Of a stretch of 64,000 bases of DNA, positions 7,904 through 16,488 are shown piece after piece. Each line of letters opens with the position of its first letter. Position 1 is the first letter of the stretch. The notes below the pieces were generated by a model. The model worked only from the letters and a program-made list of their open reading frames with translations, did not search any database and had not been told where the DNA came from. The translations under genes and the position numbers were made by a program. The stretch spans positions 62,001-126,000 of the forward strand of contig DATLGL010000035.1 in the NCBI GenBank assembly GCA_035540495.1, read 5' to 3'. Source of the DNA: DASVEG01 sp035540495 (lineage in GTDB: Bacteria; Actinomycetota; Acidimicrobiia; Acidimicrobiales; CADCTF01).

Positions 7904-8242
7904 ATGCCCACGTACGAATACGCGTGCCGCAGCTGCGGAGAGCACCTCGAGGTCGTCCAGTCGTTCAAGGACGACCCGCTGACGGAGTGCCCGTCGTGCA
8001 AGGGTGAGCTGCGAAAGGTCTTCTCCCCCATCGGCATCACCTTCAAGGGATCGGGCTTCTACAAGACCGACAGCCGTTCCGGGTCTGGGTCGTCGAGCTC
8101 CTCCGAGAAGTCGTCGAGCTCCGACTCCTCGAGCGGCTCCTCCAAGTCGGAATCGTCGTCGGCCTCCAGCAGCTCGGGTTCCAACAGCTCGGGCTCCAGC
8201 AGCTCGAGCAGCTCGAGCAGCACCACCGCCGCGGCATCCTGA
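7904..8242 (+). CDS. FmdB-family zinc-ribbon protein with Ser-rich disordered tail (Ruc-like)
   Basis: This 112-residue protein has an N-terminal FmdB zinc ribbon with two Cys pairs, C8/C11 and C29/C32 (ACRSC and CPSC), then ITFKGSGFYKTD, then a tail from about residue 58 made almost entirely of Ser with a few Gly, Asn, Lys and Glu. The layout matches mycobacterial Rv0991c (Ruc), a small heat-inducible protein described as a redox-regulated chaperone whose zinc Cys residues sense oxidation and whose tail is disordered. The CIRCE element directly upstream supports heat-shock control. The start ATG has only a weak GGGATGG ribosome site. A strong hairpin terminator follows the stop. Confidence 0.85.
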   Translation: MPTYEYACRSCGEHLEVVQSFKDDPLTECPSCKGELRKVFSPIGITFKGSGFYKTDSRSGSGSSSSSEKSSSSDSSSGSSKSESSSASSSSGSNSSGSSSSSSSSSTTAAAS

Positions 8243-8246
8243 CCCT

Positions 8247-8276
8247 CGACGCTGCCGCCGCTCGGCGGTAGCGTCG
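8247..8276 (+). terminator. Strong hairpin terminator after the FmdB/Ruc-like gene
   Basis: CGACGCTGCCGCCG pairs with CGGCGGTAGCGTCG (14 bp including one G-T) around a CT centre, starting 4 nt after the stop codon. No T tract follows, as is common in high-GC actinobacteria. Confidence 0.75.
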
Positions 8277-8322
8277 CTGCCGGCTTCCCCCGCCGAGTCC
8301 ACCTCCCGATCCGGAGGTTCTT

Positions 8323-8970
8323 GTGCCCCTGAGAAGCCGCGCCCGGCGTGTCCGCCGGGTCCGCCGGAGCCGCCTCGCGCTCACGTTCGCGCGCGTCCGC
8401 CGGTCGACGCTCGTCACGGCCGTCGCCGCGTTCACCGCTGCCGGTCTGGCCGGCGCGGTCACCGCCAACCTCCTGGCGGCGGCCGCCGCAGCGCGAGATC
8501 GATGGGGGGACATGGTGGCGGTCGACGTCCTCCGCCGCGACCTCGCGCCCGGCAGCGTGATCGACGCCGGAGACGTCGAACGGGTCGAGCGGCCACGGCA
8601 GTTGTTGCCGAAGGGCGCGCTGCTACGGGCGCCGGTGGGGCGGGTCGCGGTGGCTCCGCTGGTCGCCGGGGAGGTCGTCGTCGAGGCGCGCGTGTCGTCC
8701 GACCTGGTGCCAGACGGCTGGCGCGCCATCGCGGTGCCATCACCAGGAAGTGGCGCGCATCCCGACGTGGCGCCGGGCGACGCGGTCGACGTGCTCGACG
8801 TGACCGCGGTCGATGACGTCACCACCGCCGAGGGGATCGTCGTGGCGGTGCGGGAGGACGACGGGATGGTGACCGTCGCGGTGCCCGCAGCGGATGCGGG
8901 CCGTGTCGCCTACGCGGCCGTGGCCGGAACGGTCGTGCTGGCGCTCACCGCAGCGCCGCCACCGCGATGA
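8323..8970 (+). CDS. SAF-domain protein, CpaB/RcpC-like
   Basis: A 215-residue protein with a very basic N-terminus (Arg-rich to about 28), one TM helix (about 29-54) and an extracytoplasmic SAF domain: VAVDVLRRDLAPGSVIDAGDVERV, then GRVAVAPLVAGEVVVEARV. SAF proteins of this type include CpaB, the Flp pilus assembly factor, but no other pilus gene is in the window, so the role is uncertain. GTG 8323 is chosen because GGAGG lies 5 nt upstream. The 3' end overlaps the convergent uppP gene by 26 nt. Confidence 0.7.
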   Translation: MPLRSRARRVRRVRRSRLALTFARVRRSTLVTAVAAFTAAGLAGAVTANLLAAAAAARDRWGDMVAVDVLRRDLAPGSVIDAGDVERVERPRQLLPKGALLRAPVGRVAVAPLVAGEVVVEARVSSDLVPDGWRAIAVPSPGSGAHPDVAPGDAVDVLDVTAVDDVTTAEGIVVAVREDDGMVTVAVPAADAGRVAYAAVAGTVVLALTAAPPPR

Positions 8971-9766
8971 CGACGATCCCGAGCACGATCCGGTAGTAGA
9001 CGAACGGGGCGAACGAGCGGGTCCGAACGAGGCGGAGCAGTCCCCAGACGGCGAGGAAGCCGGTGATCCCCGACGCGAGGATGCCCCACGCGAACGGGGC
9101 GGCGAAGCCCTCCGGCATGCCGGTGCTCGTCAGCATGTCGGCCATCTTGTAGGTGGCCGCGCCGCCGGTGATCGGCAGGCTCATCAGGAACGAGATGCGT
9201 GCCGCGGCGTCGCGGTCGAACCCGAGGTAGCGCCCCATCGAGATGGTCGCACCCGACCGGGACACACCGGGCTGCAGCGCCACCGCCTGAGCGAACCCCA
9301 TCGCGAGTGCGTCCCGCGTGCGGAACTGGGAGACGTTCTTCCGCTCGGGCAGCCGGTCGGCCCAGTACAGGACGATGCCGAACACGATCAGCATGACGCC
9401 GATCACCCAGATCGGCCCGTACTTGCCTTCGAGGACGCTGTCGAGGACCGCGCCGATCGTCGCCGCGGGAAGGGAAGCGACGATGAGCAGCATGGCGAGC
9501 CGTTCGTCGTCGTCGTCGATCGCCCGCTTGCGCACCACCCGGAGCGCGGCTCCGACGATCCGCGCCACGTCCTCGCGGAAGTAGATCAGCGCGCCGACGA
9601 ACGTCCCGATGTGCAGCGCGACGTCGAACGTGAGGTCGACGTTCGGGTCGAGCTCCTCCCACCCGAAGAACCACGGGACCAGGTTGAGGTGGCCCGACGA
9701 CGAGATCGGCAGGAACTCCGAGAGCCCCTGCACGATCCCGAGGATGATCGCCTGAAGGACGCTCAC
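8945..9766 (-). CDS. uppP: Undecaprenyl-diphosphatase UppP (BacA)
   Basis: This integral membrane enzyme dephosphorylates undecaprenyl diphosphate, recycling the lipid carrier of peptidoglycan and other wall polymers. Both active-site segments are intact: QGLSEFLPISSSGH (13-26) and PGVSRSGAT (166-174). The 273-residue length is typical, with multiple hydrophobic helices. GTG 9766 is the start because it overlaps the upstream PHP gene's stop as GTGA and gives the family's usual N-terminus (VSVLQAIILGIVQG). The 3' end overlaps the convergent SAF gene. Confidence 0.95.
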   Translation of the reverse strand: MSVLQAIILGIVQGLSEFLPISSSGHLNLVPWFFGWEELDPNVDLTFDVALHIGTFVGALIYFREDVARIVGAALRVVRKRAIDDDDERLAMLLIVASLPAATIGAVLDSVLEGKYGPIWVIGVMLIVFGIVLYWADRLPERKNVSQFRTRDALAMGFAQAVALQPGVSRSGATISMGRYLGFDRDAAARISFLMSLPITGGAATYKMADMLTSTGMPEGFAAPFAWGILASGITGFLAVWGLLRLVRTRSFAPFVYYRIVLGIVVIAVAALR

Positions 9767-10494
9767 AGGGCCTTGGTGCTGGGAACCACTCGCGGACGCC
9801 ACCGGCGCGGCGCGTCGTAGTGATGGCCGACCACCCTCCCCTGGCGGAGCGAGGCGAGGAACGACTGCGGGTCGCCGTCGTCGAAGTCGGGCATCTCGAC
9901 GAACGCCGCGCCGACCGCCGACGGTTCGTGGGCGTCACTGCCCGCGCCGGCCGCGAGGTCGAACTCCTCGGCGAAGTCGGCCGCCCGCTGGTTGAGGCTG
10001 CTGAGGGACACCTTGGCGTTCAGCACCTCGACCGCGTCGATGGAACCGCTGCGGGCGAGGTCGTACAGCGCGTCTTCGTGCAGGCAGTGACGCATCGGGT
10101 CGAAGGGATGAGGGATGTAGACGAGCCCGACCTGGTCCTTGATGCGAGCGACCGCCTCGGGCGCCTTCAACCCCAGGGGGACCCGCTCCGTCAGGAACAG
10201 GCCGATGATCTCACCCGGCCCGGAGCGGATCTCCTCCCCGACGATCACCCGACAGCCGAGGTCGTCGGCCAGCTTCACCGCTCCGTTGATCGCGTTGTGG
10301 TCGGTGATGCAGAGGACATCGATCCGGCTCTCGACGACCGCCTCGCGCAGTTCGTCAGGGGTCGTCGTGGCGTCACCGGACCACATCGTGTGCATGTGCA
10401 TGTCGACCCGTACCCACCCCTCCGGCAACGGGTCGGCGAGGTGCGGATGACGCGTCGCCGCTGGCGGTGGCTGCGCGGCGGCGTCGTCGGACAC
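9763..10494 (-). CDS. PHP-domain metal-dependent phosphoesterase
   Basis: A 243-residue PHP-fold hydrolase. The metal ligands appear in order: HMH at 33-35, DH at 65-66, E87/E88, H129 (IPHPFD) and SDAH at 186-189. Such single-domain PHP proteins are related to YciV/RnmA (5'-nucleotidase and short-RNA exonuclease activities) and to histidinol phosphatase; the exact substrate cannot be read from sequence. GTG 10494 is used as start because upstream sequence in this frame overlaps the recQ 3' end. Its stop overlaps the uppP start (GTGA). Confidence 0.85.
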   Translation of the reverse strand: MSDDAAAQPPPAATRHPHLADPLPEGWVRVDMHMHTMWSGDATTTPDELREAVVESRIDVLCITDHNAINGAVKLADDLGCRVIVGEEIRSGPGEIIGLFLTERVPLGLKAPEAVARIKDQVGLVYIPHPFDPMRHCLHEDALYDLARSGSIDAVEVLNAKVSLSSLNQRAADFAEEFDLAAGAGSDAHEPSAVGAAFVEMPDFDDGDPQSFLASLRQGRVVGHHYDAPRRWRPRVVPSTKAL

Positions 10495-10505
10495 GAGCGG
10501 CGAGG

Positions 10506-12155
10506 CTAACCGGCGGCCCGCAAGAGGTCGGAGTCGATCACCAGCTTGAGGGAGAGCGTCTTGTAGCCGACGTCGTCGAACAGCACGGTGATCGTGTCCG
10601 CGTCTGCCCGCACGAGGAGGCCCTCGCCCCACGTCGAGTGCACGACCCGCTGGTCGGGAGCGAACGGAACGATCGCGGTGTCGAAGTCGTCGGCGTCGTC
10701 GGGGATGTCGCCTGCGTCGTCGAAGCAGTTGTCGCAGTTGCCGCACGGGCCGCCGATCTGCTCGCCGAAGTAGTTGAGGAGGTACTCCCTTCGGCACGAC
10801 CTCGATTCCGCGTAGCTGCGGATCATCTCCACGCGCGACTGCTCGATCTTGCCGCGCGACTCCTCGTTCTTCGCGGCCTCCTCGGCGGCGTCGACGGGAT
10901 GGACGTCGGGCGCGGCCTGCACCTCGCCGCCAGGCAGCACCTCGACCGCGCCCGCCTCCTCCAAGCGGTTGAGCGCGCTCGTGAGGCGCGTCTCGGACAG
11001 GCCGGTGACCTCGGCCAGCTTCCCGACCTCGATCGGCTCGTCGTTGCGGGCCACCGCGACCGCCACGCCGAGGAGCGTGTCGGCGCCGAGCTCGCCACCA
11101 CCGGCGAAGAACCGGCGCAGGCCGAGGTCTTCGATGCGGAAGAAGAGGACGGCCTCGGCCGGGTCTCCGTCTCGACCGGCGCGACCGATCTCCTGGTAGT
11201 AGGCGTCGAGCGATTCGCTGATCGCGTGGTGGTACACGTAGCGGACGTTCGGCTTGTCGATCCCCATCCCGAACGCCGTGGTCGCCACCACCACGTCGAG
11301 GTCGTCGTTGACGAACGCCTCGTGGGTCCCGTCACGCTCCTTCGCCGGCATCCCCGCGTGGTAGTACGCGGCGCGGAGACCCTGCTCGGCGAGCTCGGCG
11401 GCGAGCTCCTCGGCGCCCTTGCGGGTCGCGGCGTACACGATGCCGGGGCCGCCCGTGCTCTTGCACCGCTCGATCAGCGCCTTCCGCTTGTCCTTCTCCT
11501 CGAGGAACGACTCGACGTGCAACGTGATGTTCGGTCGGTCGAACCCGCGGACGACGACGGACGCGTCGCGCATGTTCAGCCGTTCGACGATCTCCGACCG
11601 CACCGGAGGCGCGGCAGTCGCCGTCAGCGCGAGCACCGTGGGATGGCCCAGGTCCTCGATCACCGAATCGAGCAGGAGGTAGTCGGGGCGGAAGTCGTGG
11701 CCCCAGCCGCTGATGCAGTGGGCCTCGTCGACGACGAACAGCGACGGCTTCACCGCGCGCAACGTCTCGAGCACGTCGTCCTTCTTGAGCTGCTCCGGGG
11801 CGAGGAAGAGGAACTCGACGTCGCCCGCCCGCACGCCTTCGAGCGCGGCGCGACGAGCCGTCGTGTTCAGCGTCGAGTTGGCACTGGCCGCGGCCTTGTC
11901 GCCGGCCACGCCGGTGAGGGCGGCGACCTGATCGCGCTGGAGGGCGATCAGCGGCGAGATCACGATCGTCGGCCCGTCGAGCAGCATGGCCGGGATCTGG
12001 TAGATCGCGGACTTGCCCGACCCGGTGGGCAGCACAGCGAGCGTGTCGCGCCCCGCGAGCACGGACGTGATCGCCTCCGACTGCCCCGGACGGAGCGCGT
12101 CGAAGCCGAAGGTCTCCCGAGCTACGCGCTCGACGTCAGCCAGCGAGGGCGGCAC
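10506..12155 (-). CDS. recQ: RecQ-family ATP-dependent DNA helicase with Tudor-like C-terminus, no HRDC
   Basis: The 549-residue protein carries superfamily 2 helicase motifs: PTGSGKS (43-49), DEAH (143-146), the RecQ aromatic loop HCISGWGHDFRPDY, LTATAA (177-182) and QEIGRAGRDG (321-330). The RecQ zinc site is C454, C471, C474, C477. After the winged-helix region there is no HRDC domain; residues about 500-545 (VHSTWGEG, VLFDDVGYKTL) instead resemble the small beta module at the end of PcrA/UvrD. It unwinds DNA in repair and recombination. GTG start, 51 nt after tldE on the same strand. Confidence 0.92.
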   Translation of the reverse strand: MPPSLADVERVARETFGFDALRPGQSEAITSVLAGRDTLAVLPTGSGKSAIYQIPAMLLDGPTIVISPLIALQRDQVAALTGVAGDKAAASANSTLNTTARRAALEGVRAGDVEFLFLAPEQLKKDDVLETLRAVKPSLFVVDEAHCISGWGHDFRPDYLLLDSVIEDLGHPTVLALTATAAPPVRSEIVERLNMRDASVVVRGFDRPNITLHVESFLEEKDKRKALIERCKSTGGPGIVYAATRKGAEELAAELAEQGLRAAYYHAGMPAKERDGTHEAFVNDDLDVVVATTAFGMGIDKPNVRYVYHHAISESLDAYYQEIGRAGRDGDPAEAVLFFRIEDLGLRRFFAGGGELGADTLLGVAVAVARNDEPIEVGKLAEVTGLSETRLTSALNRLEEAGAVEVLPGGEVQAAPDVHPVDAAEEAAKNEESRGKIEQSRVEMIRSYAESRSCRREYLLNYFGEQIGGPCGNCDNCFDDAGDIPDDADDFDTAIVPFAPDQRVVHSTWGEGLLVRADADTITVLFDDVGYKTLSLKLVIDSDLLRAAG

Positions 12156-12206
12156 GCCGCCGGGCGTACCCGCTGACTGGCCTTCTTCAATCCCTCGACC
12201 GGTTGT

Positions 12207-13574
12207 TCAGATGCCGGCGAGGGAGATGTCGGACATCGCGAGGGTGATGTGCGCGGACGAACCGGCCATCCACTCGAGGTCGTTGCCGACGGCGGTGATC
12301 CCCTTGAGCATGCGCTGGATGGTCGACCCGATGGTGAACTCGCGGATCGGCTCCGCCAGCTCGCCGTTGCGGATGCGGATGCCGGTGGCGCCGACCGAGA
12401 AGTCACCGCTGACGGGATTGACCCCCGAGTGGAGGCCCGACACCGACTGGACGAGCACCCCGTCGTCGATCCCCTTGATGATCTCCTCCTGCGATCGCTC
12501 GCCGGGGACGAGTCGCAGCGCTCGATGACCGACGCCCGGGGTTCCCTTGAAACCGCCTCGCACGCCGGACCCGGTCGGTGCGGTGCCGGCCCGTCGGGCG
12601 GAGTAGGTGTCGTACAGGTAGCCCTGCAGGACGCCGTTGTCGATCAGCGTGACCGGGCGGGTGGCGAGGCCCTCGCCGTCGAACTTCGTCGCGCCCCACG
12701 CCTCGGGCAGCGTCGGGTCTTCGATCAAGGTGATCGCCGGCGCCGCCACCTCCTCGCCCACGCGGTCCGCGAACAGCGAGCGGCCCTTCAGCACCGCGGA
12801 TCCGGCGAGGGTGCCGCCGACGAGGCCGAGGAACGTCGCGGCGATCGACGGTTCGAGCACCGCGACCACCTTGGCCGACTTCGGCTTCGTCGCGCCGAGC
12901 ATCCGGATGGCGTGCTCGACCGCGTCGTTCGCGGCCCGCTCGAGGTCGAGCGTGGTGGCCGAGCGCCCGGCGGAGTAGCCGCCGCCGGTCTGGGTATCGT
13001 CGCCGTCGCGGGCGATCACGTACGCCTGCACCGACGCCGCGCTGCGGCGCGACCAGTTCGACACGCCGAGGCTGGTGGCAACCGCGCGCTCGACGAACTC
13101 GTCGCCGTAGGCGATCACCCGTGCGCCGGCGATGCGCTCGTCGGCGCCGTTCACCATCCGCTCGAGCTCGAGCGCGAGCTCGATCTTCTTGTCGGTCGGG
13201 AACGACTCGATGTCGGGGTCGTAGGGGTCGATGTCCCGTGCTTCGACGCCGTCCGGCGATGCGACACCGGCGAACTCGTCGGGCGTGCCGAACTCCGCGT
13301 TGTCGCGGGCGTCGGCGAGCGCTTCGGCCACGGCGTCGTCGTCGAGGGTGCCGGCGTAGGCGAAACCGGTGCGGCCGTCCTTGACGACCCGGATGCCGAC
13401 GCCCTCGGCGTCGGCCGTCGACAGCTGCTCGATCTCACCCTTGTAGACCCGGACCTCGGTGTCGCGGCCGCGGGCGACGTACACGTCGAGCTGCTCGCCG
13501 TCGTTCGCCCACCCGGCGACGCGGGTGGCGAAATCGAGGAGATCAGGCTTGCTGGTGGTCGTCGACTCAGGCAC
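12207..13574 (-). CDS. tldE: TldE/PmbA-family protease subunit
   Basis: TldE is the non-catalytic partner of TldD; the heterodimer degrades or processes unfolded and modified peptides. The 455-residue protein shows the family blocks VYKGEIEQLSTADAEGVGIRVV, GFAYAG, LEPSIAATFLG, KGRSLFADRVGE, EGLATRPVTLIDNGVLQGYLYDTYSA and SGDFSVGATGIRIRNGE, and has no HExxxH site, as expected for this subunit. It overlaps the tldD stop by 8 nt and is translated directly after it; recQ follows. Confidence 0.92.
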   Translation of the reverse strand: MPESTTTSKPDLLDFATRVAGWANDGEQLDVYVARGRDTEVRVYKGEIEQLSTADAEGVGIRVVKDGRTGFAYAGTLDDDAVAEALADARDNAEFGTPDEFAGVASPDGVEARDIDPYDPDIESFPTDKKIELALELERMVNGADERIAGARVIAYGDEFVERAVATSLGVSNWSRRSAASVQAYVIARDGDDTQTGGGYSAGRSATTLDLERAANDAVEHAIRMLGATKPKSAKVVAVLEPSIAATFLGLVGGTLAGSAVLKGRSLFADRVGEEVAAPAITLIEDPTLPEAWGATKFDGEGLATRPVTLIDNGVLQGYLYDTYSARRAGTAPTGSGVRGGFKGTPGVGHRALRLVPGERSQEEIIKGIDDGVLVQSVSGLHSGVNPVSGDFSVGATGIRIRNGELAEPIREFTIGSTIQRMLKGITAVGNDLEWMAGSSAHITLAMSDISLAGI

Positions 13575-14958
13575 CGGCGGTGCCTCCGACGGTCATCTTC
13601 GTCACCCGTAGAGTCGGGTTGCCGTGGCCGACGGGGACGGACTGGCCGTCCTTGCCGCACATGCCCGGACGGCCGATCTCCCAGTCGTTGCCGAGGACGT
13701 CGATGTTGCGGAGGACCTCCGGGCCGTTGCCGATGAGGTTCGCCGTGCGCAGCGGCTCGGTGATCTCGCCGTTCTCGATGAGGTACGCCTCGTTCATGCC
13801 GAAGACGAAGTCGCCGGTGGCGGTGTTCACCTGCCCGCCGCCGAGGGCGGCGATGTAGACGCCGGAGGGCGTGTCGCGGATGATGTCGGCCGGGTCTTCC
13901 GTGCCGTTGCTCACCGACGTGTTCGTCATGCGGACCATCGGCAGGTGCTGGTAGGTCTGACGCCGGCCGTTGCCCGACTGCTCACGGCCTTCCTTGCGGG
14001 CCCGCAGCCAGTCCCACATGTAGTCGGTGAGGACGCCGTCCTGGATCAGGACGCTTCGCTGGGCCGGGTGGCCTTCGTCGTCGATCGCGTAGTTGCCCCA
14101 CTCGAACTCGATGGGCTCGTCGACGAGGGTTACGAGCGGGCTGGCGACGAGCTCTCCCACCTTGCCGCGGTACACCGACGTCTCCTTCTGCACGAGGTCG
14201 GCCTCGAGGCCGTGGCCGCACGCCTCGTGGAAGAGGACCCCGCCGGTGCCGGAGGGGATCACCACCGTGACTTCGCCGGATGGAGCGGGACGAGCGCTCA
14301 GCTTCACCAGCGCCTGGCGAGCGGCGTCTTCGGCCAGCTCCTCGACCGAGACCTCCTTGAAGACCTCGAAGCCCTTGGTGACACCGATCGACTTGTAGCC
14401 GGTCTGCATCCCGGTGTCGCCGGTGGCGACGGCGGTGACGTTGAAGAGGGTGCGGATCTGGTCGTCTTCCGCGAGAAGGCCGTCGCTGTTGGCGACCAGG
14501 ATCCGGCGGCGGCCGTCCTGGTAGGCGCCGCTGACCTGGCGGATCGCGTCGCTCTTCGCTCGGGCGGCGTCGTTGGCCCGCAGCAGGAGGGCGACCTTGT
14601 CGCGCTTCGCCACGTCCTCCGGGTTGATCTCGACCCGCCCCGCAGGCTCGACGTGGCGTCGCGTGAGCGCCACCGTCTTGGTGCCGCCACCGCCGCCCCT
14701 CGCCGCTGCCGCCGCGGCCTCTGCCGCGTCACGCAGCCCCTGCTCGCTCAGGTCGGCGGTGTGAGCGAAACCGGTCGTCTCCCCGACCACGACCCGGATG
14801 CCCGCGCCGCGGTCGCGCCCCGACGTCACCCGCTCGACCTTCCCGTCGTCGAGAACCGCCGTGGACGACCTCCGGTCCTCCACGAAGACCTCCGCCCACT
14901 CGCCCCCGCTGCGCAGCGCCGCGCCGAGCACTCGCTGCAACACGCCTTCTTCGATCAC
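13567..14958 (-). CDS. tldD: TldD metalloprotease subunit
   Basis: TldD is the zinc protease of the TldD/TldE pair. The 463-residue protein contains the active-site segment HEACGHGLEADL (H244, E245, H249) plus GDFVFGMNEAYLIENGEITEPLR near the C-terminus. GTG 14958 is preferred: AGGAG lies 5 nt upstream, whereas a GTG two codons earlier overlaps that AGGAG. Any extension beyond runs into the divergent thioesterase. The gene overlaps tldE by 8 nt. A possible -10 TACCGT (14995-14990, minus strand) would give a leader of roughly 30 nt. Confidence 0.93.
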   Translation of the reverse strand: MIEEGVLQRVLGAALRSGGEWAEVFVEDRRSSTAVLDDGKVERVTSGRDRGAGIRVVVGETTGFAHTADLSEQGLRDAAEAAAAAARGGGGGTKTVALTRRHVEPAGRVEINPEDVAKRDKVALLLRANDAARAKSDAIRQVSGAYQDGRRRILVANSDGLLAEDDQIRTLFNVTAVATGDTGMQTGYKSIGVTKGFEVFKEVSVEELAEDAARQALVKLSARPAPSGEVTVVIPSGTGGVLFHEACGHGLEADLVQKETSVYRGKVGELVASPLVTLVDEPIEFEWGNYAIDDEGHPAQRSVLIQDGVLTDYMWDWLRARKEGREQSGNGRRQTYQHLPMVRMTNTSVSNGTEDPADIIRDTPSGVYIAALGGGQVNTATGDFVFGMNEAYLIENGEITEPLRTANLIGNGPEVLRNIDVLGNDWEIGRPGMCGKDGQSVPVGHGNPTLRVTKMTVGGTAGA

Positions 14959-15003
14959 GCTCACTCCTGTCAGCCCCGTTGCCGGTTCGACGGTACTTCG
15001 ACC

Positions 15004-15009
15004 TACGCT
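15004..15009 (+). promoter_or_regulatory. -10 hexamer TACGCT, leaderless-type promoter
   Basis: TACGCT ends 6 nt before the ATG at 15016, so transcription would begin at or next to the start codon. There is no Shine-Dalgarno sequence. A TTGCCG at 14979 is a weak -35 candidate with a 19-nt spacer. Confidence 0.5.
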
Positions 15010-15015
15010 GCTTCG

Positions 15016-15393
15016 ATGCCTGCGCAGCCCGGGGCAACCGCCGCGGTCGACCTTGTCGTCACCGACGACGACACCGCGGTCGCGCTCGGCTCGGGCGACG
15101 TCTCGGTGCTCGGCACGCCGCGCATCCTGGCGCTGGCCGAGGAGGCCTGCTGCCGGGCGATCGTCGAGTCGCTCGGCGCCGACGAGACCACCGTCGGGAT
15201 GCGGGCCCAGCTCGACCACCTCGCGCCGGTGAAGGTGGGCTCGAAGGTGTTCGCGGAGGCCACGCTCGAGAAGATCGAGGGCAGGCGACTCGTCTTCACC
15301 GTCAGCGTCACCGACGAGTGCGGACTCGTCGCTGCGGGCCGCCTCACCCGCGTGGTCGTGCGGCGGGCCGAGTTCCTCGACAAGGCGCGGTAG
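15016..15393 (+). CDS. Hotdog-fold thioesterase, FlK-like
   Basis: A 125-residue single-domain hotdog protein resembling the fluoroacetyl-CoA thioesterase (FlK) group, with SGDVSVLGTPRILALAEEACCRAI followed by the conserved TTVGMRAQLDHLAPVKVGSKV. The glutamate in LAEEA and the histidine in LDHLAP occupy positions expected for catalysis. The physiological acyl-CoA is unknown. It is a one-gene unit, divergent from tldD and converging with the beta-propeller gene 6 nt away. The ATG is preceded by a -10 hexamer rather than a ribosome site. Confidence 0.8.
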   Translation: MPAQPGATAAVDLVVTDDDTAVALGSGDVSVLGTPRILALAEEACCRAIVESLGADETTVGMRAQLDHLAPVKVGSKVFAEATLEKIEGRRLVFTVSVTDECGLVAAGRLTRVVVRRAEFLDKAR

Positions 15394-15399
15394 TCGCCG

Positions 15400-16476
15400 T
15401 TAGATCTCGACGAGGCGCAGCTGCGTGTCCGCGCCGTTCTCGCTCGTGTCGCGCACGATCAGCCGCTGCCCGGCGGGATCGATCGCGACGATCGATGCGC
15501 CGGCGGGAGCCCGTGCGAGCACTCGCGTACGGCCGCTGCGGGCGGTCGCTTTCACGGTCGAGCCGTCGGTCCAGGCGACCTCGCTGGAGCCGCCGCCCCC
15601 CACGGTGCCGATGATTCGCGACGCTGGTCCTGCGACCGCAAGCGTCTTCACCGAACCCGTTGTTACGTCTATCGCGATCACCGCCACATCACCGGGGCCG
15701 GCGCGGCGCATCGCTATGACGGTTTCAGCGTCGAGGAACAGCGGGTCGCCCTCGACGTCGCCCGGCGTCTCGCTGAGCCGCCGCGTGGCGCCACTGCGGA
15801 GATCAACGAGCCATAGGTCGACGGGAATCGGCTCGCCGCCGAAGGTCGCGTCCCCGAACGAACTGAGCACGGCGAGCGCACCGTCGGGTGATACTCCGAT
15901 CCCGTTGCCTGGCGACACGTCAGGGTCGAGGCGAATCGCACCATGATCGGTGCCGTCGACGCCGACGATCGCCAGTTGCCCGGTTGCGACGGGTCCTTCT
16001 TGCACCAGCAGACGAGACGTGCCGAACCACGCGAAGGCGACGATCTGCGTTTCGGCCGGGACTATCGGCTGGAACTGGCCGCCCTTGGCGATGCCGAGGG
16101 ACCCACCGCCACGCCGGACCGCCAGCTGCGTCCCGTTCGGGCTGAACGACGCCGCGACCGCGCCGGGCACACCCACTCCACTTGCCCCGAGAGCATCGAA
16201 CGGGCGTACCACCTCAGGGGCCGCAGTGGTCGTCTCGCGATCGACCGTCGCAAACGCCACGACCGTACCGATGATCAAGGCTGCCACCGTGGCGATGGCA
16301 GCCCCAGCCACCAGCCGACGGCGGTGCTTGCGATCTCGTTCCGCAGCTTCTCGCTCGAGGCGGTCGCGAGCGTGAGTCGCCGCCGCGGCCGCGAGGTCGG
16401 TCAATTCGCTGTACTCAGGTCTCCCGCCACGCCTCCCGCCGCGCGACGTCGGTCGAAGCGGCGACGGGTCGGTCAT
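15400..16476 (-). CDS. Membrane-tethered beta-propeller (TolB/WD40-like) protein
   Basis: A 358-residue protein with a short cytoplasmic head rich in Arg/Glu, one TM helix (about residues 55-76) and an extracytoplasmic region with repeated propeller blades: AASFSPNGTQLAVRRG, GIGVSPDGALAVLSSF, DLWLVDLRSGATRRL and SIVAIDPAGQRLIV. TolB-type propellers usually serve as protein interaction platforms; no enzyme motif is visible. ATG 16476 is chosen; a TTG four codons earlier directly abuts the upstream stop. It is the last gene of the left-hand unit with the solute-binding protein and the tail-anchored protein, spaced 12 nt from the latter. Confidence 0.72.
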   Translation of the reverse strand: MTDPSPLRPTSRGGRRGGRPEYSELTDLAAAAATHARDRLEREAAERDRKHRRRLVAGAAIATVAALIIGTVVAFATVDRETTTAAPEVVRPFDALGASGVGVPGAVAASFSPNGTQLAVRRGGGSLGIAKGGQFQPIVPAETQIVAFAWFGTSRLLVQEGPVATGQLAIVGVDGTDHGAIRLDPDVSPGNGIGVSPDGALAVLSSFGDATFGGEPIPVDLWLVDLRSGATRRLSETPGDVEGDPLFLDAETVIAMRRAGPGDVAVIAIDVTTGSVKTLAVAGPASRIIGTVGGGGSSEVAWTDGSTVKATARSGRTRVLARAPAGASIVAIDPAGQRLIVRDTSENGADTQLRLVEI

Positions 16477-16488
16477 CGACGCGCCCAA

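Noticed and set aside
8070..8236. Direct-repeat array (AGCTCG/TCCAGC units)
   Set aside because: The repetition is the codon-level result of the Ser-rich tail of the FmdB/Ruc-like protein and stays in frame; it is not a CRISPR or satellite repeat.
10467..12176. A 569-codon plus-strand frame opposite recQ
   Set aside because: Antisense shadow of an intact recQ; composition rich in Arg, Val, Asp and His, without domains.
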